A stretch of 64,000 nucleotides of DNA. Origin: Opitutaceae bacterium (GTDB lineage: Bacteria > Verrucomicrobiota > Verrucomicrobiia > Opitutales > Opitutaceae). Below the pieces are notes generated by a model, which had not been told where the DNA came from, searched no databases, and saw only the letters and a list, made by a program, of their open reading frames with translations. Shown in pieces: positions 54,632-62,870 of this stretch; within the stretch, counting starts at the first letter, position 1; each line of letters begins with the position of its first letter. The translations under genes and the position numbers were made by a program. The stretch is taken from positions 186,001 through 250,000 of the forward strand of contig JAEUHC010000019.1 in the NCBI GenBank assembly GCA_016794785.1. Direction: 5' to 3'.

Positions 54632-57241
54632 TCAGTAGCGGAGGGGCTGGCCGGACTTCAGCGTCTCAAGCCGCTGAGCGAGTATCTCCGCGGAGGGATC
54701 TTGGCGCAGGCGAGCGGTGGCAACAGCCTGTTCGGCCGCTGCGACGGCTTCGGGCATGCGGCCGAGCTCGGCCAAGGCGGCAGACATCACGCTCAAATAG
54801 GCCGGGGATGTGGGCTGCGCCTTGACGATTTCCTCGGCGATTTTGTGGGCTTCCTGGCCATGGCGGAGTGCATCGTCCTTGCTGGTGGCAAGGATCCAGG
54901 CGAGGTAACTTGAGAGATCGGTGGTCGGGCTGGTGTTGAGAGCAAAGCGGTAGACCTCAACGGCGAGCGTGTGCTGCTGATTGTTATAGAGGGTGCCGGC
55001 GGCGTTGGCAAAAAGACCAGCCTTCAGATTGGCCGGCGCGCGACCGATTCCGTTCAGCATCGCTTGGGCGGCTTCTTTCCAAGCGGCTCGGCCGGCGAGG
55101 AGTTCGCCCTTGAGCAACCATGGTTCATAGAACTGGGGCCACTCGCCAGTGATGCGATCGATGGTCTTTTCCCCTTCCAGCACGGCTCCCCCGGCGATCT
55201 GGGTGCGGGCCACATTATACAAGGCCTCGGGCATCGTCTGGTTGAAGTTCACCTTGAAGAGCATCACGACGGGTTTCAGGTCGGTCAGATCATCCGGGAC
55301 CTTGTAAGGGATCATCTGGAGCCATTGAGGCACGACCTTTTCCTGCAGCAGACGGTAGGCGAATGTCTGTTTTACTTCTTCCGGGGGGGCCTTCGGATAG
55401 ATTAGCCGGTGGTATTGCTCGATGAAGTTTTCCTCGAAGACGAGGGCGATATGCGTGATGCCATGGTGCTTGATGAGCTTGGCGGCTTCGTCCTCGGACT
55501 TCGCGCTGTGGACGAGGGCGGCGGCCTTGAGACCCTCGGTGTTTTCCCAGTAAAGCGTGCCGAGCGTCTTGAAACGTCCGTAGTAGGCGATGCCCGTGGA
55601 AGCGTTGGGACTGGCGAGCAGGGTGATGTCGCCCTCGGGCTGAGACTCACGAATCAGGCGGGCAATGTCACGATTGACGCAGGCGGCGGCGTCCTTGGGC
55701 GAGACTTCGCGCTTCTTTACCTGTTTGTGCGCGTTGATGAAGCGGATGGCGTTGGTCGGCACATAAAGCACACAGACCGCGACTAGCACTGCCAAAGATC
55801 GAACGAGGAGGCTTCGATTAATCGTCCAAGCTGAGACCACCACCATGACTAACGCGACCTGGATGCCGCTGGAATTTAGGAGCCAGCGTGACTGCAAGAT
55901 GGCCATGAGAATGAACATGCCCGCCGCCACAGTGGCAAACCACAGCACAATGGAGGCCTTTTTCCGCTCGTAGCTGAGCGTCGCGACCGCCGCGATAATC
56001 GGGAGGCTGCCAAGGCCAATCACCTGAACGATGGCCGTTGCATCGAAGCCCCGCACGGTGCGCCAAAGCGGTAGAAATTCCTGGATATAGTCATTATGCA
56101 GCCGTGACATGAAGGGATCGAGGACACTGAAGACCTTGGCGCCGCCGATAATAACCACCGCAGGTCCGGCCAACGTCGCGAATGCGGGCCACACGAGACG
56201 CTCAAGATTGCTCCACCGCTCGCGCGATCGACCGAGCCAGCGTTCACCGAATTGCGCGATGAGTTCCCCGGCTCCCAGCCAAGCCAAGGCGTGGAGTGGG
56301 TGATTGGGCTCCATGCGCATCGACATGTGCTGGGGAAAGTATTCCAGCAGATAGAAGACAAAGCTCGCCGCGGCACCGACCCGGCCCCAAATGCGCCAAG
56401 TCTGGCCGTCGAAACTTGCTCCGGCCCGCATCGCTTCCCGGCCATGGATGATGATGGCTGCAACACCTGCAATTCCGACCAACGCCACCGGCGGAATGGC
56501 GGAGGCGGCGCTCACCCAAAGGCCGCAAGCTCCACAGATGGCCGAAAAGACGGCTGCACTTCGGGCTTTTTCGATCGAATCGGGCAGCAGGGTCTTCGTC
56601 CCTTCGCGGTTGGCTTGCCACCAACCGGCGCCCATGAAGATGCCTCCCAGCATCAATCCGAACGCGGTTACCGTCAGCAAACCGTGATGGTCGACATAGC
56701 CTGGGAAAAATCCTTCGTAGAAGCGATCGCTGCAGGTCATCGCCACCGCGACCAAGACCCCGAGGACCACGCCGCCACGTCTTGTGACCCATGCAGAGAG
56801 CACGATGGTCAATGCGAGCAGTGTGAGCGGATTGAGCCACATGGTCGCCTTTTCGATCGATTTTCGCAGGGGCTGACCGGTGAAGAGGGAATGGACTTTG
56901 CCTGCGCCGACGATGGTCCACGCCCAGGCGGAGTTCCAATGCACCTCGCGCCCGCGGGGAGCATTGTCGATGGTGGTGTAGCGGAGGCGGATATCATCGC
57001 CCTCTGTCAGAGCGACGGCATGCCTCACCCATACGAGCGCATCCGCGGCAAATGCTGGATAAATCTCGTTCAAAGGTGTGATCGGCCCTGGTCCTTGGTG
57101 CCCGCGTTTTCCGAGTTCACCCGTGATCTGGAAGTATTCGCTCACCACCGATGCCTGGGGCAGCTGGGCAAGTGCGGCGAAAATCCACGCCAGGATCAGC
57201 ACGAACCAGCGCACGCGATAACTCTCGGAAGTTAGTTGCAT
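54632..57241 (-). CDS. STT3-like oligosaccharyltransferase-type membrane protein with C-terminal TPR region
   Basis: 869 residues. N-terminal TM, then FAADALVWVRHAVALTEGDD and DNAPRGREVHWNSAWAW (about 60-115), resembling the first catalytic loop of STT3/AglB/PglB (metal Asp, then P-x-G...W). A second acidic motif FPGYVDHHGLL lies at about 180-190, like the (D/V)DHH loop of these enzymes. About a dozen TM helices, a periplasmic domain (ITLLASPNASTGIAYYG, GLKAAALVHS), and TPR-like helices in the last 200 residues. The canonical WWDYG motif is not seen, so activity is uncertain. The ATG at 57241 (MQLTSESYR) was chosen over 57289. Position between TpsB and TpsA hints at adhesin glycosylation. Confidence 0.7.
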   Translation of the reverse strand: MQLTSESYRVRWFVLILAWIFAALAQLPQASVVSEYFQITGELGKRGHQGPGPITPLNEIYPAFAADALVWVRHAVALTEGDDIRLRYTTIDNAPRGREVHWNSAWAWTIVGAGKVHSLFTGQPLRKSIEKATMWLNPLTLLALTIVLSAWVTRRGGVVLGVLVAVAMTCSDRFYEGFFPGYVDHHGLLTVTAFGLMLGGIFMGAGWWQANREGTKTLLPDSIEKARSAAVFSAICGACGLWVSAASAIPPVALVGIAGVAAIIIHGREAMRAGASFDGQTWRIWGRVGAAASFVFYLLEYFPQHMSMRMEPNHPLHALAWLGAGELIAQFGERWLGRSRERWSNLERLVWPAFATLAGPAVVIIGGAKVFSVLDPFMSRLHNDYIQEFLPLWRTVRGFDATAIVQVIGLGSLPIIAAVATLSYERKKASIVLWFATVAAGMFILMAILQSRWLLNSSGIQVALVMVVVSAWTINRSLLVRSLAVLVAVCVLYVPTNAIRFINAHKQVKKREVSPKDAAACVNRDIARLIRESQPEGDITLLASPNASTGIAYYGRFKTLGTLYWENTEGLKAAALVHSAKSEDEAAKLIKHHGITHIALVFEENFIEQYHRLIYPKAPPEEVKQTFAYRLLQEKVVPQWLQMIPYKVPDDLTDLKPVVMLFKVNFNQTMPEALYNVARTQIAGGAVLEGEKTIDRITGEWPQFYEPWLLKGELLAGRAAWKEAAQAMLNGIGRAPANLKAGLFANAAGTLYNNQQHTLAVEVYRFALNTSPTTDLSSYLAWILATSKDDALRHGQEAHKIAEEIVKAQPTSPAYLSVMSAALAELGRMPEAVAAAEQAVATARLRQDPSAEILAQRLETLKSGQPLRY

Positions 57242-57669
57242 ATCGATTTCACAAAAGCTGCGGACGGCGACAGGAGTTTGGCTGGCCACGCGTATGGGTC
57301 CAAGTGGATGGCGGTGGCCATGCTAGTGATGTCTTGTGTCGCATTCGGACTCAGATACCACGGGTTGACAGAGCCCTTGGGCCGTTCCGAGAGAAAAATG
57401 CGTCTAGGGGAAATCGAGCTTCGTCGCAGGGGCGGCTTGGCGGGTCAAATATGCATCACCGGATTAACTTGGAGAGTTAAGAAGAGCAGCCCATGCAGGA
57501 AGAGAGCGTTGGAACAGCTCCGATCTTGTTTCTCAAATCATTCTTAATAAGATACATGTCGACTTGGCTGCGTGAATTAAGAAAAAAATCTACTTGCCAC
57601 ACCCCCTTGATCTTCCATGTCCTGCCTAGGTTAGGCGTAATCTAGTCACAAACCGTTTAGTTATCTAAA
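57242..57669. other. divergent intergenic region upstream of tpsA
   Basis: 428 bases between the starts of the STT3-like gene (minus) and tpsA (plus). Its tpsA-proximal 130 bases are AT-rich. A 103-codon frame at 57236-57547 is not supported. Probably holds promoters for both genes. Confidence 0.5.
57526..57553 (+). promoter_or_regulatory. candidate sigma-70-type promoter for tpsA
   Basis: TTGTTT and TAAGAT with a 16-base spacer, in AT-rich DNA about 115 bases before the tpsA ATG. No Shine-Dalgarno is visible just before that ATG. Weak evidence. Confidence 0.3.
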
Positions 57670-60600
57670 ATGAAAAAAGCACCTCCCGTTAGGATTTCAC
57701 TTCGCAAACTACTGGTTGCGATGCTGGCCGTAGGGCCTGTAGCGATACTGCCGACGCCGCTCTTGGCGGCGCTTCCGGCCTATAACTCCACCAACAACAC
57801 CGGCTCGTTCAGCGTGACGAGCGGCACGGCGACGCTCGTGACCAACGGTGTTAACGGCAATGGTTCGGCCTCGATCACCACGACGGACCGGTCGGTCCTC
57901 GTGTGGGGTGGCGGCAACTTCAACATCGGCACCGGCGAACTGTTCAACTTCCAGACCCCGGCCGGCGGATCGGTCCTCAACAAGGTGGGTTACTCCACGA
58001 GTGGTTCCGATACCGCGACGATCTCGGGTAACATCACGTCCGGCGGCAAGGTGTTCATCCTCGCCAATGGCGGTATCGTCATCAACGGCGGCGCCAACAT
58101 CAACACCCAGGGCTTGATTCTATCCACCTTGGCGGAAACCAGCGATTTCGCGTTCACCACCGGTGGCAACTTGAGCTTCTCGGGTGCGACGCAAGGTGGC
58201 ATCACGATTGGCAGCGGCGCCAGTTCTGTCCAAGTGACGTCCGGTTCTCTGGGCGCTTGGGCGGGCAGCGTTGCGGTCAATAATGTGACGGTGAATGGCG
58301 ATATGCTCATTAACCAGACCAACCCTTCCGCCAGCCTTAATATCGCTGGATCGGGTGGCCCGACTGTCGTCGGCGGCAACCTTTCGATCATCACGAACAA
58401 CGGCTCGGTCACCCAAAGCCGCGTCCTGACCGTTGGTAATTTGACCTCTGTCTCCTCTGGCACCGGTTCGATTACGCTCGGCCATCAGGGTCTCGCGACT
58501 CTCGGTCTGACCGCCGCTGGCTCCGGCTACACCTCCGCTCCCGTGGTCACCATCACCGGTGGCGGCGGTTCGGGCGCGACTGCCACGGCCACGTTCAACA
58601 CGACCACCGGGGCCATCAGCGGCCTGACCATCACGAGCGCGGGCTCTGGCTACACCAGCTCCCCCACCGTCACGATCGCCACGCAGACTGGCGCGACGGT
58701 TGCGACAGCCTCTTCGGTCGTCGGCAATGACTTTGTGGGCAACTTCAGCACCACGACCACTGGCTCAGCCACAGTTGCTGACCGCAATGCGATCTCCCTC
58801 GGTGCGTCCACGAACGGTGGCCTCACCGTTAACGCCGGTGGCAACATCACGACCGCTGCCGCCGTCACTTCGAATGGTTCAGTGTCCCTGAACGCGTTTG
58901 CTCCTGGTGACATCAACTTCGCTAGCAATAGCACGGTCAACGGCACCCTCTCCGCGAGCGTCGCTGGCATCGGCAACCTGATCACGATCAACACGGTCGG
59001 CAACCTCACGGTCGGCACACTCACCGCTGCGGGCGTCGCGCTCAACGCGGTTAGTGTCAACAGTGGCGGCAGTGGCTACACCACCGCCCCCACCGTGATT
59101 ATCGGGACCAACGGCGGTGGCACAGGTGCCGCCGCGACTGCCACCGTCTCGGGCGGCGTCGTCACGGGCATCAATATCACGAATCCGGGCAGTGGCTACA
59201 CCTCGGCCCCGACGATTAGCATCAACAGCAACACCGGTGGCTCGAACCCGCTCAGCGTTGGTTCGCTCACCGCTCCGATCGCGGCTTCCCTTAATTACAC
59301 GGTGGGCCAGGAAATCTTCCTTTCCGCTTCCCAAGGTGGCGCTGGCTACGACATGAACAACCTTCCGACCGTGACCCTGACGGGTGGCGGCGGCACGGGT
59401 GCCACGGTCACTCCTCTGTGGCAAAACGGCGTCCTCGTTCGTCTCACGATCACGAACGCCGGCACCGGTTATTCTTCCACGCCGACCGTTACTCTCACGG
59501 GTGGCGGAGCGCCGATTACTGCGGTCAACAACGTCAATTTTGACTTGGTCGCTTCCAGCCTTACCGGCGTTGGTTCACTTGTCGCCGGCGGCACGGGTTA
59601 TACCAGCGCCCCCATCGTTACGATCACGGGTGGCGGCGGCAGCGGCGCGACCGCGACTGCGAGCGTCAACACCACCACGGGTATGCTCACCGGCATCACC
59701 ATCCTCACGACGGGCACCGGTTACACGACCAGCCCGACGGTCTCGCTCGCCGGCGGCGGTGGCGTGGCGGACGTGACGGCTTCGATCAGCGGCTTTGCCC
59801 TCGCGGGTAACGGCGGCAACGTCACCGTGAGCACCACGGGCAATCTGACCCTCTCTAACAATATCCAAGGTGGAAACGTGTTCGTCACTGCTCCCACCAT
59901 CACCAGCACGGGTGGAACGATTTCGACCAACGGCACCGTGGCTTACAACGCCACGGGCGGCAATCTCGTCATCGGTAGCGGCAATGCCCGCAAGTTTGTC
60001 GGCGTAGCTACGGGTAACATCACCCAGATTGGCGCGATGACCGTCATCGCTAACTCGACGGACACCCACGTGTTCAACGCCACGAGCACCGGCAACATCA
60101 CCTTGGCCAATTCCAATAATCTCGGTGGCCTTGTCCAGTTCCTCGCCGGTCGCGATGTTTCGCTCTCAACGAACCGCAACATCACCCTCGGCACGACGAA
60201 CACCTCGGGCAACCTCACGCTCAACACGACCAACTCCACGAGCGGCTCCGGCACGGTTACCCTTGGTGCCTTCGGCGGCACGGCGACCCAAGCCATCATG
60301 GTTGGCGGTAATCTCAATATCGTCACCAACAACGCGGTCATTCAGGACGACAACGATTCATCGCCCTTCGTCGTCGGTGCGACGAACCTCAACACCAACT
60401 TCTTTAGTGGTGGTGGTGCGAATATCGTGCTCAACGCCGCGGCCAACAACGTCACCGGAACCGTCAGTGGCCGCTTCGGCCAGCTCAACGCCAATACCGG
60501 CACGGGCACGCTGACCTACTCCGAGAATACGCTCATCAACGTGGGCAATGTCACCACCAGCGGCGGCACCATCCGCTCGATGAACAGCGACATCGTCATC

Positions 60601-62760
60601 AACGGTAACGTGGTGAGCTCCGGCGGCTTGGTCTTCAATGCCAGCTCGGGTGGCATTTCCCAAGGTGCTTCGGGCCTTCTCACGCTGGCCAGCACGAGCA
60701 CATTCCAAAGCAACAACTCGTCGGGCACGAACCTCAGCAACACCGCCAACACCTTCGGTGGCAACGTCACGCTGACGAATGGTGGTAACAACACCATCGT
60801 CTCGAATTCCACGACGCGAATTCAGGGCAATGCGACCGCGGGCAATACCACGCTTGTGGTGGTGAATCCGGCTGCCACTGCCATCCTGGGCAGCACCAAC
60901 AACATCACCAACGTGACGATCACGTCGGCCGGTAATGCTCAGATCGCCAGCGGCAATTACGTTCGCGTAAACATCACTGCCAACGGCACCGGTGCGACCG
61001 CGATTCAGCAGACAGGTGGCTTCAACGTTACCAACACGCTGACGCTCTCGACGCCCGGTAACGTTGTCATCGGCGGTCTCACCAACGCCACGGCCAACAT
61101 CACGGGTAACGTCGTCCTCGCCAATGTCACCGGCGACGTCGCCGTCCACTCGGTTCGCAACCTCACGGTCAGCGGCACGACGCGCGGCAATCTCACTGTC
61201 AGCGCGGGCAGTGGCGCCTCGACGGGCGGCTCGAACTTCGCCAATCCGTGGAGCCTGATGATTGGAAACCTTACGGCCAGCTCGTTGAATGCCTTCGCCT
61301 CCAACGGCAGCGGCTTCAACAATGCAAACGAAGGCGCTTCGGGTGCCATCGTCCAGCTCACGGGCACGTCCTTGCACGTTGAGAACCAACTCAACGCTTG
61401 GACCTTTGGTGGCGACATCGTGCTGGCCAACAGTGGCAATAGCGCGGGTCGCGTTCAGCTCGCGACCGGTGGTGCTACCGGTGTGACGGGCAATATGGGT
61501 GGTAACATCACCTATCGTGAGGATTCAACGGTCAAGGTCGGCAACCTCGCCGGCAATGGCACGACGACGATCGGCAGCCTCTTCGGTGGCATCATCGAGG
61601 ATCCGGCGGCCACTGTCAGTGTTGTCTCCAACGGCACGTTGGCGCTCAACGCGCCCAATGGCAGCATCCTGCTGGGTAACACCACGCACACGGCTGGTGC
61701 CACGACGGGCAACTTCAGCGCTGTTACGTTGACGGCCGGCGGCTCCGCGCTGCTGACCAGCACGAACAACGTCGCCCTCGGCGCTGCTTCCGCCAACTCG
61801 CTTACGGTGAGCAGCGGCAATGTCATCACCCAGACCGCGCCGTTGAACATCTTCGGCCTGTCCTCCTTCAACGCTGTTAACGGCATCACGCTGACTGATA
61901 GCGCGAACAACTTCGGCCCTGTCGTGGCGAACATCACTGGCACGAACAAGAACGTGGCGATCACTGAGGCCAACACGCTGAACCTCCGTTCGGTGATGAT
62001 GCCCTCCGGTGGCAACGGCACGCTCTCGTTCACCAGCCTCAATGGTGACATCATCGACACCGGCCTCGGTGGTGTGAAACTCGGTGGCAACGCCACCGGC
62101 ACCGGCAGCGGTGTCGTGACCCTGAGCGCCGTCAACGGTAACATCACCCTCGACGATCCGACTTCGGATATCCTCACGACCTCGGGCATCGTCTTCAACG
62201 GCAACAACGTGACCTTCTCCATCCTGGGTAACGTCGCGACCTCGATTGTCCTCGGCTCCGCCGGGGCCGGCTCGAGCGCCACGGGCAACCTCTCGGTCAC
62301 CTCCGCCCTCGGCAGCATCGCCAACGCGGGTTCGTTCACGGTCGGCGGCAACGCCTTCTTCCAGACGACGACCGGTGGTATCACGATCAATCAGCCTGGT
62401 GTGAACTTCGGCACCCTGAAGTTCATCGGCCAGATTGTGAACATCAGCGAGAGCAGCGACACGGTCATCATGACCGGTTCGCAGGCCCTCGGCGCCGCCG
62501 CGATCATCTCCGCTGGTAACATCAGCGTCGATAACTCGACCGGCGGTTCGGTGACCTTCGGCAGCACGGTGGGCATGCAGGCCACTGGCAACATCACCCT
62601 GCGCTCTACGCAGGCTCTGAACACCATCACGGTGACCGCCACGGGCACGAAGGACCTCAGCGCCCTCAGCCTGAGCACGGACCTGAACAACAAGACCCCG
62701 GTTGACCTCGGTGCGGGCGCAGGCCCCTCCACCAACCCGGCTCTCGCGCCGAAGCCGTAA
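57670..62760 (+). CDS. TpsA two-partner secretion adhesin, Asn/Thr/Gly-rich, with GxGYTSAPTV modules
   Basis: 1696 residues. An extended signal peptide (about 1-34, ending LLAALPAY) is followed by the TPS domain (about 40-250): VWGGGNFNIGTGELFNF, LNKVGYSTSG, ITSGGKVFILANGGIVINGG, the conserved recognition layout for TpsB. The rest is a beta-helix-like stalk with short Asn/Thr/Gly-rich repeats. Four double modules with GxGYTSxPTV (58507-59770) interrupt it. My hand count gives about 70 N-x-S/T sites. No Cys clusters or LPxTG/anchor at the C-terminus (ends ALAPKP). Secreted or surface-held adhesin; partner TpsB is 52598-54376. Confidence 0.88.
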   Translation: MKKAPPVRISLRKLLVAMLAVGPVAILPTPLLAALPAYNSTNNTGSFSVTSGTATLVTNGVNGNGSASITTTDRSVLVWGGGNFNIGTGELFNFQTPAGGSVLNKVGYSTSGSDTATISGNITSGGKVFILANGGIVINGGANINTQGLILSTLAETSDFAFTTGGNLSFSGATQGGITIGSGASSVQVTSGSLGAWAGSVAVNNVTVNGDMLINQTNPSASLNIAGSGGPTVVGGNLSIITNNGSVTQSRVLTVGNLTSVSSGTGSITLGHQGLATLGLTAAGSGYTSAPVVTITGGGGSGATATATFNTTTGAISGLTITSAGSGYTSSPTVTIATQTGATVATASSVVGNDFVGNFSTTTTGSATVADRNAISLGASTNGGLTVNAGGNITTAAAVTSNGSVSLNAFAPGDINFASNSTVNGTLSASVAGIGNLITINTVGNLTVGTLTAAGVALNAVSVNSGGSGYTTAPTVIIGTNGGGTGAAATATVSGGVVTGINITNPGSGYTSAPTISINSNTGGSNPLSVGSLTAPIAASLNYTVGQEIFLSASQGGAGYDMNNLPTVTLTGGGGTGATVTPLWQNGVLVRLTITNAGTGYSSTPTVTLTGGGAPITAVNNVNFDLVASSLTGVGSLVAGGTGYTSAPIVTITGGGGSGATATASVNTTTGMLTGITILTTGTGYTTSPTVSLAGGGGVADVTASISGFALAGNGGNVTVSTTGNLTLSNNIQGGNVFVTAPTITSTGGTISTNGTVAYNATGGNLVIGSGNARKFVGVATGNITQIGAMTVIANSTDTHVFNATSTGNITLANSNNLGGLVQFLAGRDVSLSTNRNITLGTTNTSGNLTLNTTNSTSGSGTVTLGAFGGTATQAIMVGGNLNIVTNNAVIQDDNDSSPFVVGATNLNTNFFSGGGANIVLNAAANNVTGTVSGRFGQLNANTGTGTLTYSENTLINVGNVTTSGGTIRSMNSDIVINGNVVSSGGLVFNASSGGISQGASGLLTLASTSTFQSNNSSGTNLSNTANTFGGNVTLTNGGNNTIVSNSTTRIQGNATAGNTTLVVVNPAATAILGSTNNITNVTITSAGNAQIASGNYVRVNITANGTGATAIQQTGGFNVTNTLTLSTPGNVVIGGLTNATANITGNVVLANVTGDVAVHSVRNLTVSGTTRGNLTVSAGSGASTGGSNFANPWSLMIGNLTASSLNAFASNGSGFNNANEGASGAIVQLTGTSLHVENQLNAWTFGGDIVLANSGNSAGRVQLATGGATGVTGNMGGNITYREDSTVKVGNLAGNGTTTIGSLFGGIIEDPAATVSVVSNGTLALNAPNGSILLGNTTHTAGATTGNFSAVTLTAGGSALLTSTNNVALGAASANSLTVSSGNVITQTAPLNIFGLSSFNAVNGITLTDSANNFGPVVANITGTNKNVAITEANTLNLRSVMMPSGGNGTLSFTSLNGDIIDTGLGGVKLGGNATGTGSGVVTLSAVNGNITLDDPTSDILTTSGIVFNGNNVTFSILGNVATSIVLGSAGAGSSATGNLSVTSALGSIANAGSFTVGGNAFFQTTTGGITINQPGVNFGTLKFIGQIVNISESSDTVIMTGSQALGAAAIISAGNISVDNSTGGSVTFGSTVGMQATGNITLRSTQALNTITVTATGTKDLSALSLSTDLNNKTPVDLGAGAGPSTNPALAPKP
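58507..59770 (+). repeat. GxGYTSAPTV double-module repeats inside tpsA
   Basis: Eight copies of the G-x-GY-x(2-4)-P-T/V-V pattern arranged as four pairs, each pair about 56-58 residues: at about 58507-58680, 59060-59230, 59340-59515 and 59585-59770. The third pair begins with the divergent GAGYDMNNLPTV. GGGGSGATATA-type glycine strings separate the halves of a pair. Confidence 0.8.
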
Positions 62761-62790
62761 GACTTGGATAGTTGACTGAAATTACGCCGC

Positions 62791-62824
62791 AAAGGGCGAC
62801 CGGGTGACCGGTCGCCCTTTTTTT
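62791..62824 (+). terminator. intrinsic terminator of tpsA
   Basis: Perfect 13-base stem AAAGGGCGACCGG / CCGGTCGCCCTTT with loop GTGA, followed by a T run. It ends 47 bases before the start of the next gene, so that gene needs its own promoter or read-through. Confidence 0.92.
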
Positions 62825-62870
62825 CTTTCCCACTTCGTGCCGTGCGACCTTTCTGGGCGCACCTCGGCCC

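Noticed and set aside
54414..54638. Short frame containing CEERSDEAIQ
   Set aside because: Known false peptide from a widespread DNA repeat.
57236..57547. 103-codon frame before tpsA
   Set aside because: Overlaps the divergent gene start, no family, no ribosome-binding site; looks intergenic.
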